DNA of 64,000 bases from Anthopleura xanthogrammica. Lineage: Eukaryota; Cnidaria; Anthozoa; Actiniaria; Actiniidae. The notes beneath the pieces are model-generated. The model worked only from the letters and a program-made list of their open reading frames with translations. It was not told the origin of the DNA and did not search any database. Position numbers and translations under genes: made by a program. Location of the stretch: the NCBI GenBank assembly GCA_964019055.1, contig OZ025209.1, positions 14,855,867-14,919,866 on the forward strand, written 5' to 3'. Of this stretch, positions 27,595-38,900 are shown in pieces (the first letter of the stretch is position 1; each line of letters opens with the position of its first letter).

Positions 27595-30500
27595 TCAATT
27601 ACCTCGTCTTTCCTTCGCGCGACATGTACACTTGTGAGAAAGCCAAGTCACGACACCAGTTTCAAACTTACAGTACAAGAAAATATCAAACAAGATGAGC
27701 AAGAGAACAAGTTCTGCTACCATACACCCGATCAGAACTCCCCTGGGGACACCTGTAGCTGGAAAACAGTGAGGAAAAATATCTGTATTAGAAAACAATC
27801 TTTATGTTTCACTCACAGTCAAACCAAAGGTGGTGTAGCGGAAGCACACTCACTTGGATTAAATTCCTAGAAACCCGGAATCGTAAGCCAAGAGATTTTT
27901 GGGGGTTTCCCTTGATTACAGGTTTTTTTCTCCGTTTTTTTCCCCTCTGAAAAACCTAACACGCTAAATAGTCCCCTTCACAGTTCCCTGTGCCATCTTG
28001 AAAGGTAGCCATGCCTTTGCATCGAAGCGAGATATGAGGTGACCTTGCATTGATAGAGACCTTTCAAGACGGCGTAGGGAACTGCAAAGAGGACTATTCC
28101 AATATTATCTGAGTCAGCCGTGGCCTGACTTTGATCAGCCCAGCCGAGGTTATTTCCGGGTATCAATAAAATAGAGCAGGGTATAAACAGCACCGAAATC
28201 TCTTGAATCAACTTACTATCTCTCTGTGCGATATCTGGTGGTAGGTTTTTGCAAGAGCAAGTTTCTTTGTCGATTAACTGATTCCGTGTGGCACATGTTT
28301 TGAGAGCGTCATTGCTACACACACAGCCACATTGATCTGGGTTCCATTCCTGTAAAAGATAAGGCATTTAATTTAATTGAATTCTTATATTAAATAAAGT
28401 CTACCATTTGCTTACGTAGTAAAAATAGGTGATCTCGCAAAGTCGTCGCGCACAGCAGATAAATAACAAACTTCAGATCCGACTAGTGCGCCTACGAAAT
28501 TTTATCGCTCAAAACTTCCACTATGAATAATTCGTTCGTCCTTCTCGGTTTGGCACAACACACTCTCTAAAACAACAGTTGAACCAATGCAAGGACAACT
28601 AACTTTTATAAAATAGTTCAGATATAGCGCGCGCTCTGATTGGCTGATAGCCGTGTTTACATGAGGCTATCTATTTGTTAAGTAGTAGCATACTTTAAAA
28701 GGAATAATCTTGAAGTCGTAGTCGTAGTCAAATCTAAAGCTCCCTAATATCTGAGCAGTGAAGAGCAGCGCAGTCCAAGGTAGGGAAACTGACACATTCG
28801 CTGATAGGTGGCGTAACCACTAGATATTTAATAACCATTTTTAATAACCTATTTAATATCAAGATAATAATTAATGATTTTATAATTCTTACCTTATCTA
28901 CAGGACAGACTTTGGGTGGAAGATTACAGAGGCACTTACAAAGGTATTGGTTCCATCTTGGAAGACAAAGAGACAGAATAAATAAAAAATAAACTTCCGA
29001 AAATATGACCTGGACCTGGAAGGAGAGAAGTTAGGTTCTCTTTTCCTGTTCACCTCCCCATTTCCCCTCCGGCCCTCATCTTCTTGAACTGGAACGTTTT
29101 CCTTCTCGTTGTGCGCTATATCGGTACTCACTTACATGGGGGGATTCGCCGTGTCACCACCCAGCCAACCATAGCATGGCACGGCACGGCACGGCATGCA
29201 ACATCTGCACTACATGTTTTCTTCTAAAACCTTGCGCAATGAGCATTTCTGAACAGCATGCGCAGAATCGTCGACAAAGTATAGGTTTAGTTAAATGTCA
29301 TAGAAACCGTTTGATTGACGTCGGCAAAAACCAAAAACTATTTCGTCGCGACGACAAATTGTACGACTTCACTCGCTATTAAAAACGACTGGAAAACTAC
29401 GGATTGTTTCTCCTAAAAATCTTCAACTTACATGTAATTGTTGGGACATACGTGCGGTTCGTTGACAGAAACCTTACAGACACAACTACAGAAATTAGGA
29501 TTCCATTTTTCCAGAGCCGTACAGCTTCCAGAATCCAATGCGCACGAACAGTTACAACTCGTGTGGTTTTTCAGCTCAATAACCTTGTCTCTTCCTACGG
29601 CCAAGTCGTATACTGATTGAGATATGGTCTCCACGCCCGAGGGTCCACAGCGCTGTATTCGAGGGCTGACCGTGGAACAAGAACCACCGCATCGATGGAG
29701 AGTAACGAAGAAAGGCCAGTAGGTGTAGTGTGGGTGGTTAATGGGGAAGAGGACAGGACGAGGAGGGCCACAGAACTCTGGTTGTAAGAAATCGTTGGAG
29801 GATACCTGGTCTACGAAAACCCAACAGAAAATAAATAAAAATAAATAAATAAATAACTTTTTTTATAGTGGGATACAAATTCAGTAAATGAATACTGGTT
29901 TCCAATTTGGCTCACTGTCACACACACACACTACCACTACATTATATATTCTATGCATACAACTCAACTCACATGTTGATTTTTACGGGATAAAAAACCA
30001 GAGAACCTGGAGAAAAAACCCTCGTGGCACAGGAGAGAACAACACATCAAACAAACTTAACTCACATATGATCCAACCGAGCCGGGGCTCGAACCCGGAC
30101 CACAGCAGTGAGAGGCGAGTGGTAAACCACTACGCCACCCATGCCACCCAAATATCGTGAAATCAACGATTTCAATTTCAAATTTGCAGACCACAGGAGT
30201 TTGGATGCATAGCGATATATCAAAAAGTGTTTCTCTTGCAAAACAAGGTATATTGTTACTTTTCCGTATCATTGCGCCTTGTAAGTCGAAGTGACAATAT
30301 TCTAAGACGCACCAATTACGAAACCCTTCAACAACAGCACTCATCTACCTGTATTTCTACTTGTACAAATGCGTGCTAATTGGTCAAAATTCCATTTTGA
30401 AGGAGAAAGCTGTTTTCAAGTACTTAAAGCGGCGCACGTGCAGAAGGCCATTCTTTGTTATCAATCAAGCACTGGAGAGCCGTTATCAAGGTGGCATAGG

Positions 30501-31051
30501 GGTTACGCGTGATTCGGCCTTTTTTTGAGCGTGATTCGAGAAATTCAAAAAAATAATTTCGTGATTCGTGAATTTCAGTCCCCCATGATGCATAATCTGA
30601 TTATTTTGAAGACTGCGATTCGTGATTTTTGCATTGGTTTTCCTGCAAATTTGTATTGCACACTGAATCTTTGTATCAAGGTTATCTATTAATCGTATTT
30701 TCGTGATTCGTGAATTTATGAAACAATTATCGGTGATGCGTGATTTGTTTTGTAACATTTTTAGTATGACTCAGCGTTCATCTTAAATGGCAACAGAATT
30801 ATGCATTTCATCATATTAGGCGCAAATCGTGAGTTGTAGTAGTAGTAGTAGTAGCAGCATTTGGAGTTCAGTTCTACTGCATGCGTGACTTCTGTCAGTT
30901 CTGTAGCGAATGCACTTTCAGGCACTTATCGACAGCTGGCTTAATAACATCCACCCTTTATCACAACAACGATCTTTTTCTCCAAAATCATCACCATACC
31001 TTGAGCCACAACGATGAATATTAAAACGATGAAGAACGTCTTTTCACTCAT
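27595..31051 (-). CDS. PDGF/VEGF-family factor, VEGF-C/D-like, with C-terminal membrane segment, 5 exons
   Basis: Growth factor of the cystine-knot PDGF/VEGF superfamily, expected to bind receptor tyrosine kinases outside the cell. Coding exons 31051-31000, 29810-29432, 28956-28893, 28349-28217 and 27758-27595 join in phase to 263 aa. Residues 1-17 are a signal peptide (hydrophobic IVLIFIVV). The knot domain spans about 31-105, with Cys at 31, 58, 62, 72, 103 and 105 and the diagnostic RCGGSC and HTSCNC motifs. Then follow Cys-rich repeats, three of them with WN then CxCxC (W120, W145, W167), like the BR3P repeats of VEGF-C/D. Exon 5 encodes a hydrophobic stretch (about 217-238) and a short basic tail, so the product may be membrane-anchored. 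The two Cys that make interchain bonds in VEGF-A appear absent. Reading through exon 4 instead would give a form without the membrane segment. Confidence 0.82.
27968..28098. mobile_element. MITE family C, copy 1
   Basis: TAGTCCCCTTCACAGTTCCC and GGGAACTGCAAAGAGGACTA are inverted ends; the core contains TTGCATCGAAGCGAGATATG. It lies in a VEGF-like intron. A longer relative is at 56659-57021. Confidence 0.8.
29828..30150 (-). mobile_element. tRNA-derived SINE
   Basis: On the minus strand the head carries RNA polymerase III boxes: A box TGGCGTAGTGG (30137-30127) and B box GGTTCGAGCCC (30095-30085). A non-tRNA body follows, and then a TTTA-repeat tail. It lies in intron 1 of the VEGF-like gene, and its tail ends within about 17 bases of the exon 2 acceptor. 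A 3' fragment of the same family is at 11030-11150. Confidence 0.8.
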
Positions 31052-31636
31052 CTTGAGATCGATGTACATGCATATACGCAGAACAGTACTGATCACTCGA
31101 TTCTTGAATTCTTTCCAGCGCCCTCGGTTGATTGGATTCTGTCTCGCGATGCTGGATCAATGTACAACTAAAATTAAAAGAATAATACTATGGTGATCAA
31201 CCTAAAATATATAATATTCAAACTACATTTCTATATACATATAAATGTACAGAAAAAAATGAGTAGATTACTTGTCTTGATTTGGCGTACTTTTCTGGAA
31301 GAATATAGGTACTTACAAGCAGTTCCTTTGTTCCTTGTAAACGCCTTGGAGAGATTTTAGTGTTGCTACAGTATTTCCTTTTCGAGATCATGACGCGACC
31401 TTTTTCGAATTTGCAATTCAACTGAGGCATTTGTATTATTCCAGTATAAACATGACCTTAAGCCAAGTCTGACAGTTATAAGCACCTGAGATTCACTTCA
31501 ACTAGCTTACTTGTGTGGAACACTTCCAGTTTGGTTTGTTTGTTCGTTGCGTTCTGATTACAATTTTAATTCACCTCATTGTAATTTTGTCTAACATTCG
31601 TAATTCCTAGCTCTTTTCCTTTTTCGCCCTCTTTTT

Positions 31637-33368
31637 CCATCCATCCATCCATCCATCCATCCATCCATCCATCCATCCATCCATCCATCCATCCATCCAT
31701 CCATCCATCCATCCATCCATCCATCCATCCATCCATCCATCCATCCATCCATCCATCCATCCATCCATCCATCCATCCATCCATCCATCCATCCATCCAT
31801 CCATCCATCCATCCATCCATCCATCCATCCATCCATCCATCCATCCATCCATCCATCCATCCATCCATCCATCCATCCATCCATCCATCCATCCATCCAT
31901 CCATCCATCCATCCATCCATCCATCCATCCATCCATCCATCCATCCATCCATCCATCCATCCATCCATCCATCCATCCATCCATCCATCCATCCATCCAT
32001 CCATCCATCCATCCATCCATCCATCCATCCATCCATCCATCCATCCATCCATCCATCCATCCATCCATCCATCCATCCATCCATCCATCCATCCATCCAT
32101 CCATCCATCCATCCATCCATCCATCCATCCATCCATCCATCCATCCATCCATCCATCCATCCATCCATCCATCCATCCATCCATCCATCCATCCATCCAT
32201 CCATCCATCCATCCATCCATCCATCCATCCATCCATCCATCCATCCATCCATCCATCCATCCATCCATCCATCCATCCATCCATCCATCCATCCATCCAT
32301 CCATCCATCCATCCATCCATCCATCCATCCATCCATCCATCCATCCATCCATCCATCCATCCATCCATCCATCCATCCATCCATCCATCCATCCATCCAT
32401 CCATCCATCCATCCATCCATCCATCCATCCATCCATCCATCCATCCATCCATCCATCCATCCATCCATCCATCCATCCATCCATCCATCCATCCATCCAT
32501 CCATCCATCCATCCATCCATCCATCCATCCATCCATCCATCCATCCATCCATCCATCCATCCATCCATCCATCCATCCATCCATCCATCCATCCATCCAT
32601 CCATCCATCCATCCATCCATCCATCCATCCATCCATCCATCCATCCATCCATCCATCCATCCATCCATCCATCCATCCATCCATCCATCCATCCATCCAT
32701 CCATCCATCCATCCATCCATCCATCCATCCATCCATCCATCCATCCATCCATCCATCCATCCATCCATCCATCCATCCATCCATCCATCCATCCATCCAT
32801 CCATCCATCCATCCATCCATCCATCCATCCATCCATCCATCCATCCATCCATCCATCCATCCATCCATCCATCCATCCATCCATCCATCCATCCATCCAT
32901 CCATCCATCCATCCATCCATCCATCCATCCATCCATCCATCCATCCATCCATCCATCCATCCATCCATCCATCCATCCATCCATCCATCCATCCATCCAT
33001 CCATCCATCCATCCATCCATCCATCCATCCATCCATCCATCCATCCATCCATCCATCCATCCATCCATCCATCCATCCATCCATCCATCCATCCATCCAT
33101 CCATCCATCCATCCATCCATCCATCCATCCATCCATCCATCCATCCATCCATCCATCCATCCATCCATCCATCCATCCATCCATCCATCCATCCATCCAT
33201 CCATCCATCCATCCATCCATCCATCCATCCATCCATCCATCCATCCATCCATCCATCCATCCATCCATCCATCCATCCATCCATCCATCCATCCATCCAT
33301 CCATCCATCCATCCATCCATCCATCCATCCATCCATCCATCCATCCATCCATCCATCCATCCATCCAT
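31637..33368 (+). repeat. Perfect CCAT tetranucleotide array, 433 copies
   Basis: 1732 bases of uninterrupted CCAT with no visible substitution. Because four is not a multiple of three and the unit has no stop codon, all three minus-strand frames read as endless MDGW repeats; these are not genes. The array begins about 585 bases upstream of the VEGF-like start codon. Confidence 0.97.
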
Positions 33369-34075
33369 TTTTTCTCCCCGTATTTTCCTGCCTTTTCTTT
33401 CCTTCTTCTATGAATTTTATTCGGCGTTTTCCTCCAAAACTGGATGCGACATTTTTAAGGAGAAAGTGTCATGTATTTGTTTAGAGATGAAGGATATTTT
33501 ACACTTTCAGCTGCAGCGGGGACGTCGACATCAAAATCTTTCACTTACATTTGTAGCTTGGCCTAAACGTGGCAAAAACTAAAAGGAAAACTGCAAACCT
33601 TTAAAAAAACCGCGTGTCCCTAATAAGGAAATAGTCTCTTTACTGTAAAACTTGTACAAACAGGTTAATTAATTAAAGACGTACGATACTCGAGGATTAT
33701 TGCGCAATACAAAATTGTCATAAACAGTAATATATTTGAGGGAGGGAAGGGGGTGAATATCTTCGTATTTTTTAGTTCTATTCCGTATATTTTCCACCCT
33801 CAAATACCCGATCTCCCCGTTACACATATGATTATTACTTTCAGTAGGAAACACTATAATTTTTGATGTTATAGAAAGTGAACTATATAGTATTACATTA
33901 CATTACTATTACAGTACATCATGTGGACAATTGTAAAACAAAAGTCTAAATCTCGTGTATCCTTGAATATTGCTTCTTCTAGACTTGAATTCCGAGCCCA
34001 AGAGTGACCCGAACTATTAACATGTGATTACAACTACCAGCTACCCTAGCATGACCGAGTTAAATTAATTAGTTA

Positions 34076-34152
34076 GACCTCGTGCTAGCTTGCGTGCATC
34101 CGGACGTGAACTGAGAGAAAAAGTCCGGATGGACGCAAGCTAACCTCGTGCA
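34076..34152. repeat. Short foldback with AGCTTGCGTGCATCCGGAC arms
   Basis: GCTAGCTTGCGTGCATCCGG is mirrored by CCGGATGGACGCAAGCTAA, and ACCTCGTGC is repeated directly at both edges, like a 9-base target duplication. Confidence 0.6.
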
Positions 34153-35979
34153 GGCGAATATTAATCCCATGTACAAATAATGTATAATTTCTGAGTGTAT
34201 AATGAACTATATTCTCAAATTTAGAACCTATCTTAGTTTAGCAATATATCAGATATTCTAGTTAGAAAATAAGTGAATTTTGAATAGCACTGAGATATCA
34301 TTTGAATTTTTTAGTCGTAGTCGGTGAAAAAAAATCAAATTTGAGACATAAATATTTCTTGACAAACCTTCGTGGTTTCGTTTACTCAGTTCAAGCGCTT
34401 TTCCACTTTTTCATTAAGTACTGTAAGTTCCTAATCCTTATAACAATATCCCGACTCTTATGCGGTTATAAGATGGCTATTATTTTTAATAATAAGTTAT
34501 GAAATCTTTCTAAAGGTTAGCGACCTCGCTCGTGATAATAGACACAATGCCGTCAGTTACGTTGCAAATGCAGCTAATATTTTTTGCTTTGGCTTCGAGG
34601 AAGTATTGATAAGAAATGACTCATACCTTCACAATAGATTCCTTATACACAAAGAGTTTCTCATTAGGTCTTAATTCTGGTGATATTTTCACTAAACACC
34701 GAACAATGATTGCATAATCAGCCAGGCAGGTTCCAGGCTTGTTCAGCTGTCTCAATACATCTTCAAGTGACTTTTGACTGGTGTACTATTTTGTTCGGTT
34801 AACTGCTGTATAGTAAAAACTACAGGCTCAAAACATAACCGGAAACAACGAGAGCCGGAAGTAGCTAAAGATATCCCAAACTGAACAATGTTTTGAACAC
34901 TGCACTGGAAGTCTTAGACGTCTTGGTCTAAACAAAGCAAAGCAAAGGCATTGATGTGGAGAAAAAAAATCATAGGCTTGGAAACGGCACGTGACAAGCC
35001 GCTGTCACCGCATCCTCACCGTTACCGTCACGGTTACAGAACGACCGTATCGTGAGGTCAGTTCATTTTTATACGTTTTTCTTAAACTTTTCTGACCCGA
35101 TGTGCTAATTTATTTGTTGTTACCATGGGGACAGCTGATCGAAAAATGGTACCAGAGTTTGGTTTTATTCGTATACCCACCCCATTCCCATGGATAGTTT
35201 TCAATGATCATCGGGTAATGTTACGAATTACTATGCAAATTTATTAACCGATTACTATTATCAAGTGCAAAATAGTAAATAAAAGAATTTGATGACCTAA
35301 AAAGATTGTCAGAGGCTGTTCATGGCAGCCATTGTGAAAATCAACCAAGCCTCAACATGAAACCGCGACCAAGATTGAGCCTGCAGTCAGAAACCGCTTG
35401 TTTGATTTAACTAAAAACCCAGCAATTTGATTAGCAACCAGCAATTAGCAAAGCGAATATTTATTGCCCAAAAATGTTAAGTCGTCTTAAATAATGAAAA
35501 GGTAGTAATAAAACCCATTCAGAAATCATGCACACAAATTGAATACATTTTGTTTGCCATGCATAGATTCAAGTCTTACTTCATAAGGCATGAGTTGATA
35601 TATAGATTCCAGCTATCGTTTTGAAACTTCCAAGTGAGCAACAAATTTTAAGACCGTGAATGAACAAAGAGAGACACTAACAGCTGATCTGAAATAGTGA
35701 CGTAGAAATGACATCACTGCAAAACTGAGTTGTCATGAAGCCTGCGAAAATTGCTCCAATGCTTATTCATGTCAAATTTATACCGACACTTATCCGGAGC
35801 ACAAAACCTCAACAATATCGAAACAAAATAGCAAAGAAGCATGCAGCATTTTCTTATCTAATTGTAGCGAGTAGACTACTAAGGGCAACACCTCAGACAT
35901 CTTAGTATTGCAATTTTCTCGATTATGATTGGCTAACAATTTTTCTCAGATCAGCTGGAACTTTCATCAGTTGTAAATG

Positions 35980-35985
35980 TTTATT
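35980..35985 (-). terminator. Poly(A) signal hexamer overlapping the polycystin stop codon
   Basis: The stop TGA (35987-35985) shares its final A with AATAAA (35985-35980). If used, the 3' UTR would be only a few tens of bases. Confidence 0.4.
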
Positions 35986-38900
35986 CATTGTGATTTGACC
36001 AAAGAGTCATCCTCTTCGAAGGCCAAGTTAAAGTCTCCTTCATCATAACTGGTCTCGAAGTTATCCAATGCAGCGTACATGTCATGTCTTATTGTTTCAC
36101 GTTCTTCTTCTATCTTCAGATCCATCGCTGCGTTAGCATACGAGTGCTTAACACTGACTCCCCATTTCTTCTCCACGATGTCATCCAGCATTCTTTCCTC
36201 GGCAAAGTCTTGGCAGTAAAACCCTTTGAGTGAGTCATCGAGACGCGTGAATCGCTTCGTGATTTCGGATTCCGCCGTCGGCGTGGGCTTGCCATGGCGT
36301 TTGTTTCTCTTCTTCTTTAAACCTTTCATGTCTTCTTTGAACTTGTCTTCGATTCCTTTCTTTTCTGCTGGATCGTCAACGTCAATCTTGTTCGGCATCA
36401 CGCCAGTTACCCTACGGAATCTCTTGAGCATGTATTCCACAACCTCAAACTCTGTGTTCGAATCTCCCATCTGTTCCTTTACCTCAGCAAACACGTCCAT
36501 TATGATGGTAAGGAACATGTTCATGATGATAAAGTTACCAAACACCATAATAGTAAAGAAGAATATAGGACCGATGATTGGTTGAGCGGTATCGATTTCG
36601 CCATAATCAAACGCGCCGAGCAGAAGACCCATGACAGACTCTGAAGTCGTCACAAAGTTGTAGTACGATGCCAAGTCTCTGCCAAAAATAGCAAAGGCAA
36701 AAAGAGCATACGCCATGAAGAAAATCAAGAAAACGACTGAGAAAGTTGCCAAGGGACCTGCGGAGCCTTTCAATGTTTGTGCGAATACTTGGATTCGAGG
36801 GTTAAAGCGAAGGAGTTTCATTCCTTTGAGCCAGGTTATGAAGACCAACAAAGCGACCATTATCATGAAGGCTTCACTCCACGACGCCACACGATCAAAG
36901 CTAACAAATTTGCCAGGATTTTTCTCCAGTTTGGAGATGGCACTTTCAACCAACTTGATGCGCATTAGGAACATGCAAACACAGACGAGTACCAGGATGA
37001 CCATAGTGAACTCAATACAGTTCCAAAATTCTTTGAAATAGCCTTTCTTCAATTGATAAAGCTGCTTGCATTCCTGGTAAATGAAAACCGCAAAGAAAAT
37101 CAAGATGAAAAACTCACAAACAACGACAAATGTTTGCATTCCTCCACCAGTTGAAAACAGACGAGAAATCTTCATATCTGTGAACAGGAAGATGCCGTTA
37201 GTCGGGAGGAACTCTACCACCATTGTCATGATGCAAAACAGGTTGGAGACTGCGTTGTAAGTTGATACTTCTGTTATGACAGCTCGAGTTTGAGCGTCAA
37301 TCCAGGTGTAGTTTTCAAGAGCTTTGATGACTTTAGAGGCGTGTTCTCTTGTTTCACCCAGTTCAGCAGCAAATCCTCCGCCACCATATGTGGATACGTA
37401 CGCTGGTGAGAAGAATATTATTATCTTGGTATCAATTGTATGTTATGTCAATGTAAAAACAAACAAGGCTGAGAAATAGTCTGAAAACAAGCAAGAGACA
37501 AGCAGGACAAGGAAACAAGATAAACAAGCAGGCAAAGCAAGTAAAAAAACAAGCAGAGCAACCAACCAACCAACTAACTAACCATCCCACCAACCAACCC
37601 ACCAACCCGCCAACCAACCAACCAACCCACCAACCCACCAACCCACCAACACACCAACCAACCCACCAAACAAACAAACGAACAAAGACATAAGCGAGAA
37701 GACAAGATGAACAGACAAAAAAACAGGCAAACTTACCCATAAGAGGCATCGTATCCAATTGACTGGAATCATTGAATTCCCAGGATTCAAAGGTGAAAGG
37801 TGGTCTGTACAGCGATTCATTCTTGAGCGGTTGCCAGGCGACATCATATTGACCAGTATCCTCGGCAAAATATCCGTACCAATCAGAACATGGCTTGATA
37901 AGATGCCGAAACTCAATGGGGACTTCACAGGATCCTGGGATCAAAAGCAAAATGTATAAACTTGAAAATTTGTAAATAGACCTTTTGGGCTTGGGCGTAA
38001 TGTTTTCTCATTTCAGACCACGTGTAATTCTCTTGAGAATAAGATTCTTTGTTTGAGTTGTATCCATATTCATGTGTCTTCTAATGTGTAACCGTTAAAC
38101 AAAGAAATGATACCATAGGGAATGACTAGTGGTCAGAAATGAGAACACTTTACACCCAAGCCGAAAAGGTCTATTGTCCGAAAGTTACGAAAGAGTGCGT
38201 TCAGGTGTAGCAACGGTTATCATCGAAAAAAAAGTATAACTTTATTTTGGCGCAACATTGTTGCATTTGCGAATAATTTTCTTCGTTGCAAGAAGTACTG
38301 AGAAGCTCTCTGTGGTCTTTGCAACAGAGGATGGTAATACGAGCAACACATGCACTCCACTTTGCAACGTAGCAATGTTGTCCCGCGACTGAATAATTTA
38401 GTTGCCACCCCGCCTTTAATCACAGTCACCACGTACTAACCTTTCTCTACCCGTAATTGCCTCATGCGCGCTCCTCCAACAACATACGCCAGCCCATCTT
38501 GCGTAAACCCAGGTTCACTTGGTAAGCCGTTGTATTCTGATGTCTTGAATAACCCGTTTATCAAAGTTGTTTTCGCCCATTCATAGAAGTTTTCTCGGGT
38601 GCTGATCTGATAAATCAAATGTTACACAATCATTTTTTTGCCGATATCCTTAAACAGCCTCTGAGCTGATCTAAATTATCAGTGCTCCTTATTATGGAGC
38701 TACTATGGAGTATTTAAAGCTAAAGCTACACAGAACAGAGAGAAGTGGAAAAAGACGCGGAGATCCTGAGGATTGAACCATGGACCTTTAATTCGCGCAC
38801 TAATTAACCAACTGTGCTATGCCTGCTCCTAAATGAAATAAAGAGTCATAACTACTTATATTTTCCGCGCATCGTAACCATAAGAAGCTACACATTTTCA

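Larger units (their letters stand above)
31052..35984. other. Intergenic region between the VEGF-like gene and polycystin
   Basis: Contains the presumed VEGF-like promoter side (31052-31636), the CCAT array, a short palindrome (34076-34152), and otherwise AT-rich DNA to 35984 in which I see no gene. Confidence 0.6.

Noticed and set aside
31566..33368. Three overlapping 585-600 residue MDGW-repeat reading frames
   Set aside because: They are translations of the pure CCAT array, open in all three frames; no splice or codon evidence for a protein.
37432..37735. Extension of the polycystin exon into a WVGG-rich tail
   Set aside because: The exon ends at a GTAAGT donor at 37736; the tail is a CCAAC microsatellite.
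38768..38830. Possible functional tRNA gene
   Set aside because: A and B boxes are present but the cloverleaf, especially the anticodon arm, does not form convincingly; a SINE head explains it better.
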